Positions 1 to 5,903 of a DNA stretch of 10,337 nucleotides are shown piece by piece (within the stretch, counting starts at the first letter, position 1; each line of letters begins with the position of its first letter). Under the pieces are notes generated by a model. It was given only the letters and a program-made list of their open reading frames with translations. It did no database searches and was not told the origin of the DNA. Made by a program: the position numbers and the translations under genes. The stretch covers positions 1 to 10,337 of the forward strand of contig CAIZOZ010000178.1 of the NCBI GenBank assembly GCA_903934745.1, in the 5' to 3' direction. Origin of the DNA: an uncultured cyanobacterium. Its GTDB lineage: Bacteria > Cyanobacteriota > Cyanobacteriia > PCC-6307 > Cyanobiaceae.

Positions 1-1693
1 CCGTATCTTCAAAGGCGTTGGAAACCAGATAGAGCAGAGACTTGTTGTAGATACGCGCGCAATCATCATCCAGTTCCGCTTGATCGGTGAGCGTGAACAG
101 GGCCAGTTCACCGAGCTGATTTGCCTTGATTGCCGGTAAATAATGCTCCTGAAACAGGGATACCGTGCAGGCTGGAGCCCACAGCGAACAGGTGCTCGGC
201 TTGATCCCCTTGGCAAGGAGATAGGACAACAACGGTGCCAGCAAGATGCTGCCGGCGCTGTGACCCACCAGGTGAATCTCCAGTTGGGGATCACTAGTGG
301 CCAGGGCCACAATCTGATCAGCCAGGCAGCGGGCACCACCTTTAGCGGTGGTGGTGGCGCGCAGGGCATTCTCCTTCATCTCCTCCCACTGGGCCTTGCC
401 GGTGAGCCGCCGGGCCAGGGGTTCCAGGGCATCGTCGAGCCGATCGAGCATGAAATCCTTGGCGCCATCCAGCACACCCTCCGGCCGGCGATGACGGGTG
501 GCGTCCTCCAGCATGTTGCGCAGGGTGCTCCAGTAATCGCTCTTCCAGATGAAGGCGATCGGATAGATCTCCCGCGGCAACATCTGGCGGCGATAGTCGG
601 CGAGGCGCTGCAGAGCCGAATCCTGGCTGACCAGACCGCCATGGGCATAGAGCACCAGGCGCCGCTTGGTCCAGCTGCTGGTGCGCTGCACAAAATCCGT
701 ATGGATGATTTCCTTGATCGACTCCGGCGTGGTGCCGATGTTGCCGTGGGGATCGAGCTGGCCGTCGTTGCGGAGGCTGATCACATGGGGCCGGATCTCG
801 TTGTACTGATAGGAACGGCGCCGCACCGTGCCCACGCCGCCAGCCAGGGCGCCGGCCGCCCTCGCACCGTCCCCACCAGCGCCGTTGCTGGCCATCGAAA
901 CCGGCACACCGAGCCGGGCCACCCAGACATCGGTGCCGTTGGCGAGCCAGTCGGCATAACAGACATGGCCGTAGCCGCGACGCCCCCAGCCCTCGCCCCA
1001 GGAATTCTGAATCCAGAACCCCTGCTCGTCATAAGCGACGATGGCAAAGGCATGGCCGCCGAGCAGTTCATCCCGCAGGTGGATGATGCCGCTGTCCCCC
1101 ACCTCCTGCCAACCCGCATGCACCCGGGCACTGGCATAGAGAATGCCCACCTCGGTGATGGCCGCATGCATCGCCACGAAATCCTGGTGATTAACGCGGA
1201 AGTAGGAGCCCAACGGCCGCTGACTGGCATCGGCGATGACCTTGTCGTTCAGGCCACCCTTGGCGCGGGACGTGGCCGTCCAGAGCTTGCCGGCGCAGAC
1301 GCCATGCTTGTGCCAACCCTTCATGGCACCGCGACAGCTGGAGCCCTCGTAATCCTCTCCGGCCCATTCGTCGTAACGGCGGGCCAGGGCATAGAACATG
1401 AAGGGGCTGACCGGCAGCGGATCGGCGCCGATGCGGCGGGTGGCGAGCAGATGGTTGGCCACCGCAGCCAGCCCGAAGCCCGTGCAGGCCCCTTCACTGC
1501 CTTGATCCAGGATCGGCAGGGCCAGAGCCTGAACCGCCTCGATCGGGCGCACCGGCGGCACCTCCACCAGGGTGGGCTCATACATGCGATCCCTGAAATC
1601 GACACTGTCCGGGCGGGCGGTGAGCAGGCGCTTGGTGCTGCCGGTGAGAGCCCTGGGCAGAGACTTGGCCTGCGCTGCGGAGGAAGCGGCCAT
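1..1693 (-). CDS. C1 (papain-like) cysteine peptidase fused to an alpha/beta-hydrolase; C-terminus cut by window edge
   Basis: The frame is open without a stop from ATG at 1693 to the left edge, giving at least 564 residues. The N-terminal half is a papain-fold peptidase. It has DQGSEGACTGFG, with oxyanion Gln64 and nucleophile Cys70 at the papain spacing of six, GGHAFAIVAY (His214), and IQNSWGEGWG (Asn230), so the catalytic triad is complete. After an Ala/Gly-rich linker (about 268-292) comes a second enzyme: LYAHGG (His351, oxyanion-hole type) and LVGHSAGS (Ser479), the nucleophile elbow of esterase/lipase-like alpha/beta-hydrolases. A candidate acid lies in LTDQAELDDD; the catalytic His would be past the edge. 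No signal peptide, propeptide or membrane segment is visible, so it is probably cytoplasmic. The start was chosen because MAASSAAQAK leads directly into the RPDSVDFRDR stretch common ahead of such peptidases. No strong ribosome binding site is seen. Substrates of both halves are unknown. Confidence 0.88.
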   Translation of the reverse strand, partial: MAASSAAQAKSLPRALTGSTKRLLTARPDSVDFRDRMYEPTLVEVPPVRPIEAVQALALPILDQGSEGACTGFGLAAVANHLLATRRIGADPLPVSPFMFYALARRYDEWAGEDYEGSSCRGAMKGWHKHGVCAGKLWTATSRAKGGLNDKVIADASQRPLGSYFRVNHQDFVAMHAAITEVGILYASARVHAGWQEVGDSGIIHLRDELLGGHAFAIVAYDEQGFWIQNSWGEGWGRRGYGHVCYADWLANGTDVWVARLGVPVSMASNGAGGDGARAAGALAGGVGTVRRRSYQYNEIRPHVISLRNDGQLDPHGNIGTTPESIKEIIHTDFVQRTSSWTKRRLVLYAHGGLVSQDSALQRLADYRRQMLPREIYPIAFIWKSDYWSTLRNMLEDATRHRRPEGVLDGAKDFMLDRLDDALEPLARRLTGKAQWEEMKENALRATTTAKGGARCLADQIVALATSDPQLEIHLVGHSAGSILLAPLLSYLLAKGIKPSTCSLWAPACTVSLFQEHYLPAIKANQLGELALFTLTDQAELDDDCARIYNKSLLYLVSNAFEDT

Positions 1694-1773
1694 GGCGAGA
1701 TGCGTCGGGGGCAGGGGAAAGAAATGCCGGCCAGAAAGTTGCACTGGCGCCCCGAAACAGGGCTTTACGGCTG

Positions 1774-1792
1774 GATTTCTGCGACAGAAATC
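1774..1792. promoter_or_regulatory. Perfect 8-bp inverted repeat, candidate operator between divergent genes
   Basis: GATTTCTG, three bases (CGA), then CAGAAATC form a perfect dyad in a locally AT-rich patch. The dyad lies 80 bases upstream of the peptidase start at 1693 (minus) and 55 bases upstream of the possible small gene at 1848 (plus). An 8-bp dyad with a short odd spacer in a divergent intergenic region is typical of a dimeric repressor or activator site. A short RNA hairpin is the alternative, although a three-base loop and the lack of a T-run argue against a terminator. No convincing paired -35/-10 boxes were found around it. Confidence 0.4.
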
Positions 1793-1847
1793 AACAAAAA
1801 TCCTGGCATTAAACCAAGACAAATCTCCCCCAAGAAGCGAGCCCAAA

Positions 1848-1988
1848 ATGATGCCAAACAGCCTCATTGCTGCGGCCGTCGCCCATGGCTATTCCTTCAA
1901 TGTCCCTTCAGCGCCGCAGCGCGCCGGCGGCCTCCGCAGCAACAACGGCAGACAACTCTTCACGATGGAAACGTTGACAAGCGGCTGA
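1848..1988 (+). CDS. Possible small protein, 46 residues, function unknown
   Basis: A short frame starts with two consecutive ATG codons (1848, 1851) and ends at TGA 1986-1988. The product begins MMPNSLIAAAVAHGYSF, followed by a basic Gly/Arg/Asn-rich middle (RAGGLRSNNGRQ) and a METLTSG end. I count G or C at the third position in 32 of 44 codons and at the second position in about 25 of 44. This is the skew expected of a real gene in this GC-rich genome, and it is better than the Arg/Gln/Pro-rich reading in the overlapping frame. A weak purine stretch (AAGAAG) lies about 12 bases upstream. It has the same orientation as the ABC exporter operon, which begins 101 bases downstream. No signal peptide or recognised domain is visible. 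It could be chance, and conservation in relatives would decide. Confidence 0.42.
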   Translation: MMPNSLIAAAVAHGYSFNVPSAPQRAGGLRSNNGRQLFTMETLTSG

Positions 1989-2089
1989 CCCAGCCAGGCC
2001 GGCAACGGGAAGCCCACCGATCGCGGCAGGCACGGGCTGGAGCCAACCGATGGCGGCGCCCCGGCCGGGGGTCGGCTCAGAATGGCTCG

Positions 2090-3073
2090 ATGGCGATCAT
2101 CCGGGCCGAAGCCCTGTCCAAGACCTACCGGGTGGCCGACAAGCAGCCGGGCCTGGCCGGCACCCTGCGCCATTTCGTGCAGCGCCGCCATCGCGATGTG
2201 GCAGCCGTGAAAGGGGTGAGTTTCACGATCGAAGCCGGCGAGATGGTGGGCTTCCTCGGCCCCAACGGCGCTGGCAAGACCACCACCTTGAAAATGCTGA
2301 GCGGCCTGATCCATCCCAGCGGCGGCAGCGCTGAAGTGGCGGGCTACCTCCCCCAGCGCCGCCAGGCCGACTTCCTGCGTCAGATCACCCTGGTGATGGG
2401 ACAGAAGCAGCAGCTGATCTGGGATCTGCCGCCGCTCGATTCCCTGCGGGTGAATGCGGCCGTCTACGGCCTCGATGACGCCACCGCCCGGCGCCGCATC
2501 GCCGAACTGGCGGACATGCTCGAACTGGGGGAGGAGCTGACGCGGCCGGTGCGCAAGCTCTCCCTCGGCCAGCGCATGAAGGCGGAGCTGCTGGCGGCCC
2601 TGCTGCATCAACCGGCGGTGCTGTTCCTCGATGAACCCACCCTGGGCCTCGACATCAACGCCCAGGCGCGGGTGCGCGCCTTCCTGGCGGACTACAACCG
2701 CCGCCACGGCGCCACCGTGCTGCTCACCAGCCATTACCTGGCGGACATCACCGCCCTCTGCCCGCGGGTGCTGCTGATCCATGAAGGCGGCCTGTTCCAC
2801 GACGGCAGCCTGCGGGAACTCTCCAGCCGGCTCGCCCCCTGCCGCCTGGTGCGTCTGGAACTGGAGGAGCCGCGGCCGGCGGCGGACTTCGTGAGCTATG
2901 GCGAGGTGGAGGCCTGCGATGGCCGTGATGTGCGGCTGCTGGTGGAGCGCGAGCGGCTCACCGAGGTGGTGGCCCGGCTGCTGGCGACGCTCGAGGTCCG
3001 CGATCTGGAGGTGAGTGATCCGCCGATTGAGGAGTTGATCGGCAGGTTGTTTCGCCAGGGGGCGGTGGCATGA
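2090..3073 (+). CDS. ABC-2 type exporter ATPase subunit (COG4586 type)
   Basis: This 327-residue protein would power export through the two membrane proteins encoded just downstream. It has all the hallmarks of an ABC ATPase: Walker A GPNGAGKTT (57-65), Q-loop glutamine 105, signature LSLGQ (157-161), Walker B VLFLDEP (177-183) and switch histidine in TSHYL (215). The stretch GQKQQLIWDLP (105-115 region) and the C-terminal PPIEELIGRLF are characteristic of the COG4586 group, which is uncharacterised and related to NatA and daunorubicin-type exporters. The C-terminal 90 residues form the usual regulatory extension. The start at ATG 2090 is preferred because MAIIRAEALSKTY begins just before the first beta strand and no other Met lies close upstream in frame; no clear ribosome binding site precedes it. 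The stop overlaps the next gene's start (ATGA). Substrate unknown. Confidence 0.93.
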   Translation: MAIIRAEALSKTYRVADKQPGLAGTLRHFVQRRHRDVAAVKGVSFTIEAGEMVGFLGPNGAGKTTTLKMLSGLIHPSGGSAEVAGYLPQRRQADFLRQITLVMGQKQQLIWDLPPLDSLRVNAAVYGLDDATARRRIAELADMLELGEELTRPVRKLSLGQRMKAELLAALLHQPAVLFLDEPTLGLDINAQARVRAFLADYNRRHGATVLLTSHYLADITALCPRVLLIHEGGLFHDGSLRELSSRLAPCRLVRLELEEPRPAADFVSYGEVEACDGRDVRLLVERERLTEVVARLLATLEVRDLEVSDPPIEELIGRLFRQGAVA

Positions 3074-3921
3074 GGATCTGGAACCTGGGCCGACGGCTGC
3101 ACCACGGCGGGCGGGTGGCCCGAGCCCTGTTCAGCAGCCAGTACGCGCTGATGCTCGAATACCGCGCCGAGACCGCCCTCTGGGCCCTCTCAGGCCTCCT
3201 GCCCTTCATCATGCTGGGCATCTGGAGCCAGCTGGCCGTGCCGCCGGCTGGTCTCGAGCCGGGCCATGGAGCGGAGGCTGGCGGCATCGGCCTCGATCAG
3301 CTGCAGCTCAGCCGCTACTTCCTCTGCGCCTTCGTGGCGCGCCAGTTCAGCGTCGCCTGGGTGGTGTATGCCTTCGAGGAAGACGCCCTGCAGGGCCGCC
3401 TTTCCCCCTACCTGCTGCAACCGCTGCAGCCGCTGTGGCGCTATGTGGCCGCCCACCTGGCCGAACAGGTGACCCGGTTGCCCTTCGTGGTGCTGATCGC
3501 CGCCGTGTTCTTCCTGCTGCAGCCGGCGGTCCTGTGGATCCCCTCGCCGGGGCGGATCGTGGCGACGGTGCTGGCCATCTGGCTGGCCTTCACGATCAAC
3601 TTCCTGCTGCAGAGCTGTATCGCCATCCTCTGCTTCTGGAGTGAACGGGCCAGCGCCCTGGAGCGCTTGTTGTTCATCCCCTACCTGTTCCTCTCGGGGC
3701 TGGTGGCGCCCCTGGAGGTGTTCCCGCCGGCGCTGCGGGCCGCCGCCCATTGGACGCCCTTTCCCTACATGGTGGCCTTTCCCGCCCAGCTGCTGGCCGG
3801 CCAGCCGGTGCCGATCGCGGCGAGCTTTGCCGCCATGGTGGGCTGGATCAGCCTGCTGCTGCCGATCACCCTGCTGCTCTGGCGCGCCGGCGTGCGCCGC
3901 TACTCGGCGATGGGGGCCTGA
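3070..3921 (+). CDS. ABC-2 type permease (COG4587 type)
   Basis: This 283-residue integral membrane protein is one of two permeases of the exporter. About six hydrophobic segments are visible, near residues 36-56, 82-100, 137-158, 164-190, 200-216 and 249-271. The amphipathic N-terminus with YRAETALWALSG (31-42) and the cytoplasmic loop EEDALQGRLSPYLLQPLQPLWR (starting near 103) are characteristic of this permease family; that loop probably contacts the ATPase. Its ATG overlaps the ATPase stop in an ATGA arrangement, indicating translational coupling and a 1:1 complex. The second permease starts three bases after this stop. Proteins of this family almost always occur as an ATPase plus two unlike permeases, as here. 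The cargo cannot be inferred from the sequence. Confidence 0.9.
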   Translation: MRIWNLGRRLHHGGRVARALFSSQYALMLEYRAETALWALSGLLPFIMLGIWSQLAVPPAGLEPGHGAEAGGIGLDQLQLSRYFLCAFVARQFSVAWVVYAFEEDALQGRLSPYLLQPLQPLWRYVAAHLAEQVTRLPFVVLIAAVFFLLQPAVLWIPSPGRIVATVLAIWLAFTINFLLQSCIAILCFWSERASALERLLFIPYLFLSGLVAPLEVFPPALRAAAHWTPFPYMVAFPAQLLAGQPVPIAASFAAMVGWISLLLPITLLLWRAGVRRYSAMGA

Positions 3922-3924
3922 GCG

Positions 3925-4752
3925 ATGGCGACTCCAGGCAGGACAGCTGCGGCAAGGACGGGCCTGCTGCGCTACTGGCGCACCTTGAAGCGCTTCTGGG
4001 GATCGGCCCTGGCCAGCCAGATGGAATATCAGGTGAATCTGCTGATCGAAGTGGTGGCGATGGCCGGCAACCTGGCCGGCAGCCTGCTGCTGCTCTGGCT
4101 GATCTACGGCCGTGGCCAGCAGCTGGGGGGCTGGAGCCTGGAGGAGGCGCTGGTGGTGCTGGGGATCTACACCCTGCTGGATGGGGTGTCCTCGACGCTG
4201 CTGCGCCCCAACCTCGGCGCCATCGTCACCCAGGTGCAGCAAGGCACCCTGGATTTCGTGCTGCTCAAACCGATCGACAGCCAGTTCTGGCTCTCGACCC
4301 GCACCCTCTCCCCCTGGGGCTTGCCCGAGATCGTCACCGGGCTGGCCCTGGCGATCGGGGCGGCGCTGCGCGCCGGCGCCCGGCCCGGGGTGGCGACGAT
4401 TCTCGGCGGCGCCCTGATGCTGCTGAGCAGCGTGGTGATTCTGTATAGCCTCTGGTTTGTGCTGGCCACCACCAGCATCTGGTTCGTCAAGACCTGGAAC
4501 GTCACCGAGGTGCTGCGCGCCGCCCTCAGTGCCGGCCGCTATCCGATCAGTGCCTTTCCCGCCGGCCTGCGCACCCTGTTCACCGTGGTGCTGCCGGTGG
4601 CCTTCCTCACCACCGTGCCGGCGGAGGCAATCCTGGGCCGCGCCTCAAGCCACTGGCTGCTGCTGTCCGTGGCGGTGGCGGTCGCTGCGCTGTTGTTCAG
4701 CCGCTGGTTCTGGCGCCTGGCCCTGCGGGACTACACCTCAGCCTCCAGCTGA
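3925..4752 (+). CDS. ABC-2 type permease (COG3694 / ABC2_membrane_6 type)
   Basis: This 275-residue membrane protein is the second, unlike permease of the exporter. It has a short basic N-terminus, then SQMEYQVNLLIEVV (31-44) and hydrophobic segments near 37-62, 76-95, 134-150, 155-186, 216-236 and 242-262. The loop QVQQGTLDFVLLKPIDSQFW (103-122) corresponds to the ATPase-contact loop of the partner permease. SAGRYPISAFPAGLR (202-216), followed by VLPVAFLTTVPAEAILGR (222-239), is the most recognisable family signature. It lies three bases downstream of the first permease and is the last gene of the operon. It ends inside a run of 14-bp repeats and faces a convergent gene 37 bases away. No missing or unusual parts are seen. 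Confidence 0.9.
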   Translation: MATPGRTAAARTGLLRYWRTLKRFWGSALASQMEYQVNLLIEVVAMAGNLAGSLLLLWLIYGRGQQLGGWSLEEALVVLGIYTLLDGVSSTLLRPNLGAIVTQVQQGTLDFVLLKPIDSQFWLSTRTLSPWGLPEIVTGLALAIGAALRAGARPGVATILGGALMLLSSVVILYSLWFVLATTSIWFVKTWNVTEVLRAALSAGRYPISAFPAGLRTLFTVVLPVAFLTTVPAEAILGRASSHWLLLSVAVAVAALLFSRWFWRLALRDYTSASS

Positions 4753-4793
4753 GGGCGGCCAGCTGAGACCAGCCAGCTGAGCGCCTGGCTCAG
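4736..4793. terminator. Short hairpins between convergent genes, candidate two-way terminator
   Basis: Two 6-bp stems can form. The first is CCTCAG (4736-4741) with CTGAGG (4749-4754) and a 7-base loop. The second is CTGAGC (4777-4782) with GCTCAG (4788-4793) and a 5-base loop. The repeated CTGAG cores allow alternative pairings. Neither stem is followed by a T-run on either strand, so intrinsic termination would be weak. The position, between the exporter operon and an opposing two-gene operon, is the main support. Confidence 0.35.
4745..4786. repeat. Three 14-bp tandem repeats over the exporter operon's end
   Basis: The core CCAGCTGAG occurs at 4745, 4759 and 4773, exactly 14 bases apart, with the last five bases of each unit diverged (GGCGG, ACCAG, CGCCT). 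The first copy contains the TGA stop of the second permease gene. The unit is not a multiple of three, so each added copy would place the core in a different frame beyond the stop. The array fills nearly all of the 37-base gap between two convergent genes. It may have arisen by slippage. Confidence 0.7.
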
Positions 4794-5185
4794 GCCCAGT
4801 TGGTTGGCTCGAGAAAATCCGCCACCGCCACCGGCCCCCGCAGCCGCACGCCACCACTCGGATCGAGCGGCGCCGCCAGCAGCTCCGCACCATCGATGCG
4901 GGCCCCCTCCGGCAGGGCGGCACGGTCTGGGTCAAAGGCGGTGGGATGGGTGGTGAGGCTGGAGAAGCCGCGGAAAATGAGCAGTTCAAAGGACTCCCAG
5001 CCAGCCGGGAGCTGGTCGGTGCCGGCCGGTTCCCTGGTGACGACCGTCCAGCCTTGCTCCAGAGCCGCGACGGGCAGGCTGCCGCTGAGCCGCAGCACCC
5101 GATCGGGACGGGAGCGACTCAGAGCCTCCAGAGCCGCCAACAGCGCGGCGATTGAGGCCGACGGCGGCGAGAACGGAGGGTTCAT
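4790..5185 (-). CDS. Conserved-looking cyanobacterial protein of unknown function, 131 residues
   Basis: The protein starts at ATG 5185 (MNPPFSPPSAS) and ends PTNWA. An upstream extension of the frame is possible but would run into the preceding gene's end, so this start is preferred. The N-terminus holds an amphipathic helix (AALLAALEALSRSRP, 13-27), followed by strand-like stretches. The most distinctive segment is FELLIFRGFSSLTTHPTAFD (67-86), and the C-terminus has an acidic FLEPTNWA. No membrane segment, signal peptide or catalytic motif is visible; it looks like a small soluble alpha/beta protein. The FRGFSS..THPTAFDPD pattern resembles hypothetical proteins I associate with picocyanobacteria, but I cannot name a family with certainty. 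It lies 40 bases downstream of the DUF3177-type gene on the same strand and is probably co-transcribed with it. Confidence 0.82.
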   Translation of the reverse strand: MNPPFSPPSASIAALLAALEALSRSRPDRVLRLSGSLPVAALEQGWTVVTREPAGTDQLPAGWESFELLIFRGFSSLTTHPTAFDPDRAALPEGARIDGAELLAAPLDPSGGVRLRGPVAVADFLEPTNWA

Positions 5186-5225
5186 CGGTTCAGGTTCGAT
5201 CGCGGCGCCAGGCGCCAAGCCGGGA

Positions 5226-5840
5226 TCAGAACTCACCGGCCACCCGACCCTGGCGCGGCAGACGCACCAGCAGCCACTGCAGCAAGCCCACCCCGTAGGC
5301 CACCAGGGCCAGATAGCCCAGGAAGGCCGCCACACCCGGATTCCAATCGGCGCCGAAGACGAAATCAAACACCTTGTCCACGGCGTTGTTCAGCCCCCTG
5401 GGCGCCTCCAGCCAGGCCTGGCAGAAAGCCAGACCCGGCGGAGAGGCCATACAGGGCAGGGCCGTGATCGCCAGGCCGGCGCTGAACAGGGCCAGCCCAC
5501 TGAGGCTCCAGCGCCAGATCCGCACCGTCAGCGGCAGGGGCCGCCAGGGCGGCATGTCGGCCAGTTCCTCGTTGAGATCAACCCAGAACCAGAGACTGAC
5601 CAGGATCAGCAGGGGCGCCAGCACCAGCAGTGGATAGCCGCTGGGACGCTGATCCACCAGCAGCAACAAGGCAATCAACAGCAGGCTGGACACTTTCCAG
5701 TACAGCCCCATCAAACGGATCAGGGCCGGCTGGCGGCGGGCCACACTCCAGACCAGCAGCACCAGGGGAACCCCCACGGCGAACAGCACGCCGAGGCGCA
5801 CGTCCAGCCAGACCAGGGAGCGGTAATACGGATCCGGCAC
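5226..5840 (-). CDS. DUF3177-family membrane protein, probable GTG start
   Basis: This 204-residue membrane protein, rich in Leu and Val, begins PDPYYRSLVWLDVRLGVLF after the initiator. The RSLVWLDxRLxVLF opening is the usual start of the cyanobacterial DUF3177 family as I know it. Five hydrophobic segments are visible, near residues 16-34, 50-62, 69-87, 112-129 and 170-193. Between segments 3 and 4 lies a conserved-looking FWVDLNEELADMPPW (85-99). No in-frame ATG is available. GTG at 5840 puts the start where homologues begin; a second in-frame GTG at 5879 would add 13 residues and leave only 24 bases to the divergent gene. Function is unknown; I know it as a cyanobacteria-restricted family of the cytoplasmic or thylakoid membrane. 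It leads a two-gene minus-strand operon. Confidence 0.85.
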   Translation of the reverse strand: MPDPYYRSLVWLDVRLGVLFAVGVPLVLLVWSVARRQPALIRLMGLYWKVSSLLLIALLLLVDQRPSGYPLLVLAPLLILVSLWFWVDLNEELADMPPWRPLPLTVRIWRWSLSGLALFSAGLAITALPCMASPPGLAFCQAWLEAPRGLNNAVDKVFDFVFGADWNPGVAAFLGYLALVAYGVGLLQWLLVRLPRQGRVAGEF

Positions 5841-5864
5841 GGCTGGGCGGTTCGGTAAGGCGCC

Positions 5865-5870
5865 ATTATC
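5865..5870 (-). promoter_or_regulatory. Possible -10 box for the DUF3177-type gene
   Basis: On the minus strand the bases read GATAAT, five of six matches to TATAAT, in the only AT-containing patch between the divergent genes. Transcription starting about seven bases on would begin near 5858 and leave a leader of about 17 bases before GTG 5840. It would exclude the alternative GTG at 5879. No matching -35 box is seen 16-18 bases upstream. Confidence 0.3.
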
Positions 5871-5903
5871 CGTACCCACCCCTCGGGCGATAGGGTCGCG
5901 GCC

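Noticed and set aside
1974..1979. Perfect TTGACA, a possible -35 box ahead of the exporter operon.
   Set aside because: At 16-18 bases downstream there is only GC-rich sequence (around GGCCGG) with no -10-like hexamer, and it overlaps the end of the possible small gene.
143..2089. Very long plus-strand open frame upstream of the ATPase, giving an apparent 976-residue protein.
   Set aside because: Up to 1693 it is the exact complement frame of the peptidase/hydrolase gene, whose minus-strand reading contains complete catalytic motifs. The plus reading is low-complexity Gly/His/Ala/Gln-rich with no domain. Only the part from 2090 is a gene.
1889..2800. 303-residue minus-strand frame opposite the ATPase gene.
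   Set aside because: It is the complement of a strongly supported ABC ATPase, and its composition (His/Gln/Gly/Ala-rich) is that of a shadow frame in GC-rich DNA.
3190..4242. 350-residue minus-strand frame opposite both permease genes.
   Set aside because: It is a Gln/His/Gly-rich shadow frame that spans two well-supported permease genes and their junction.
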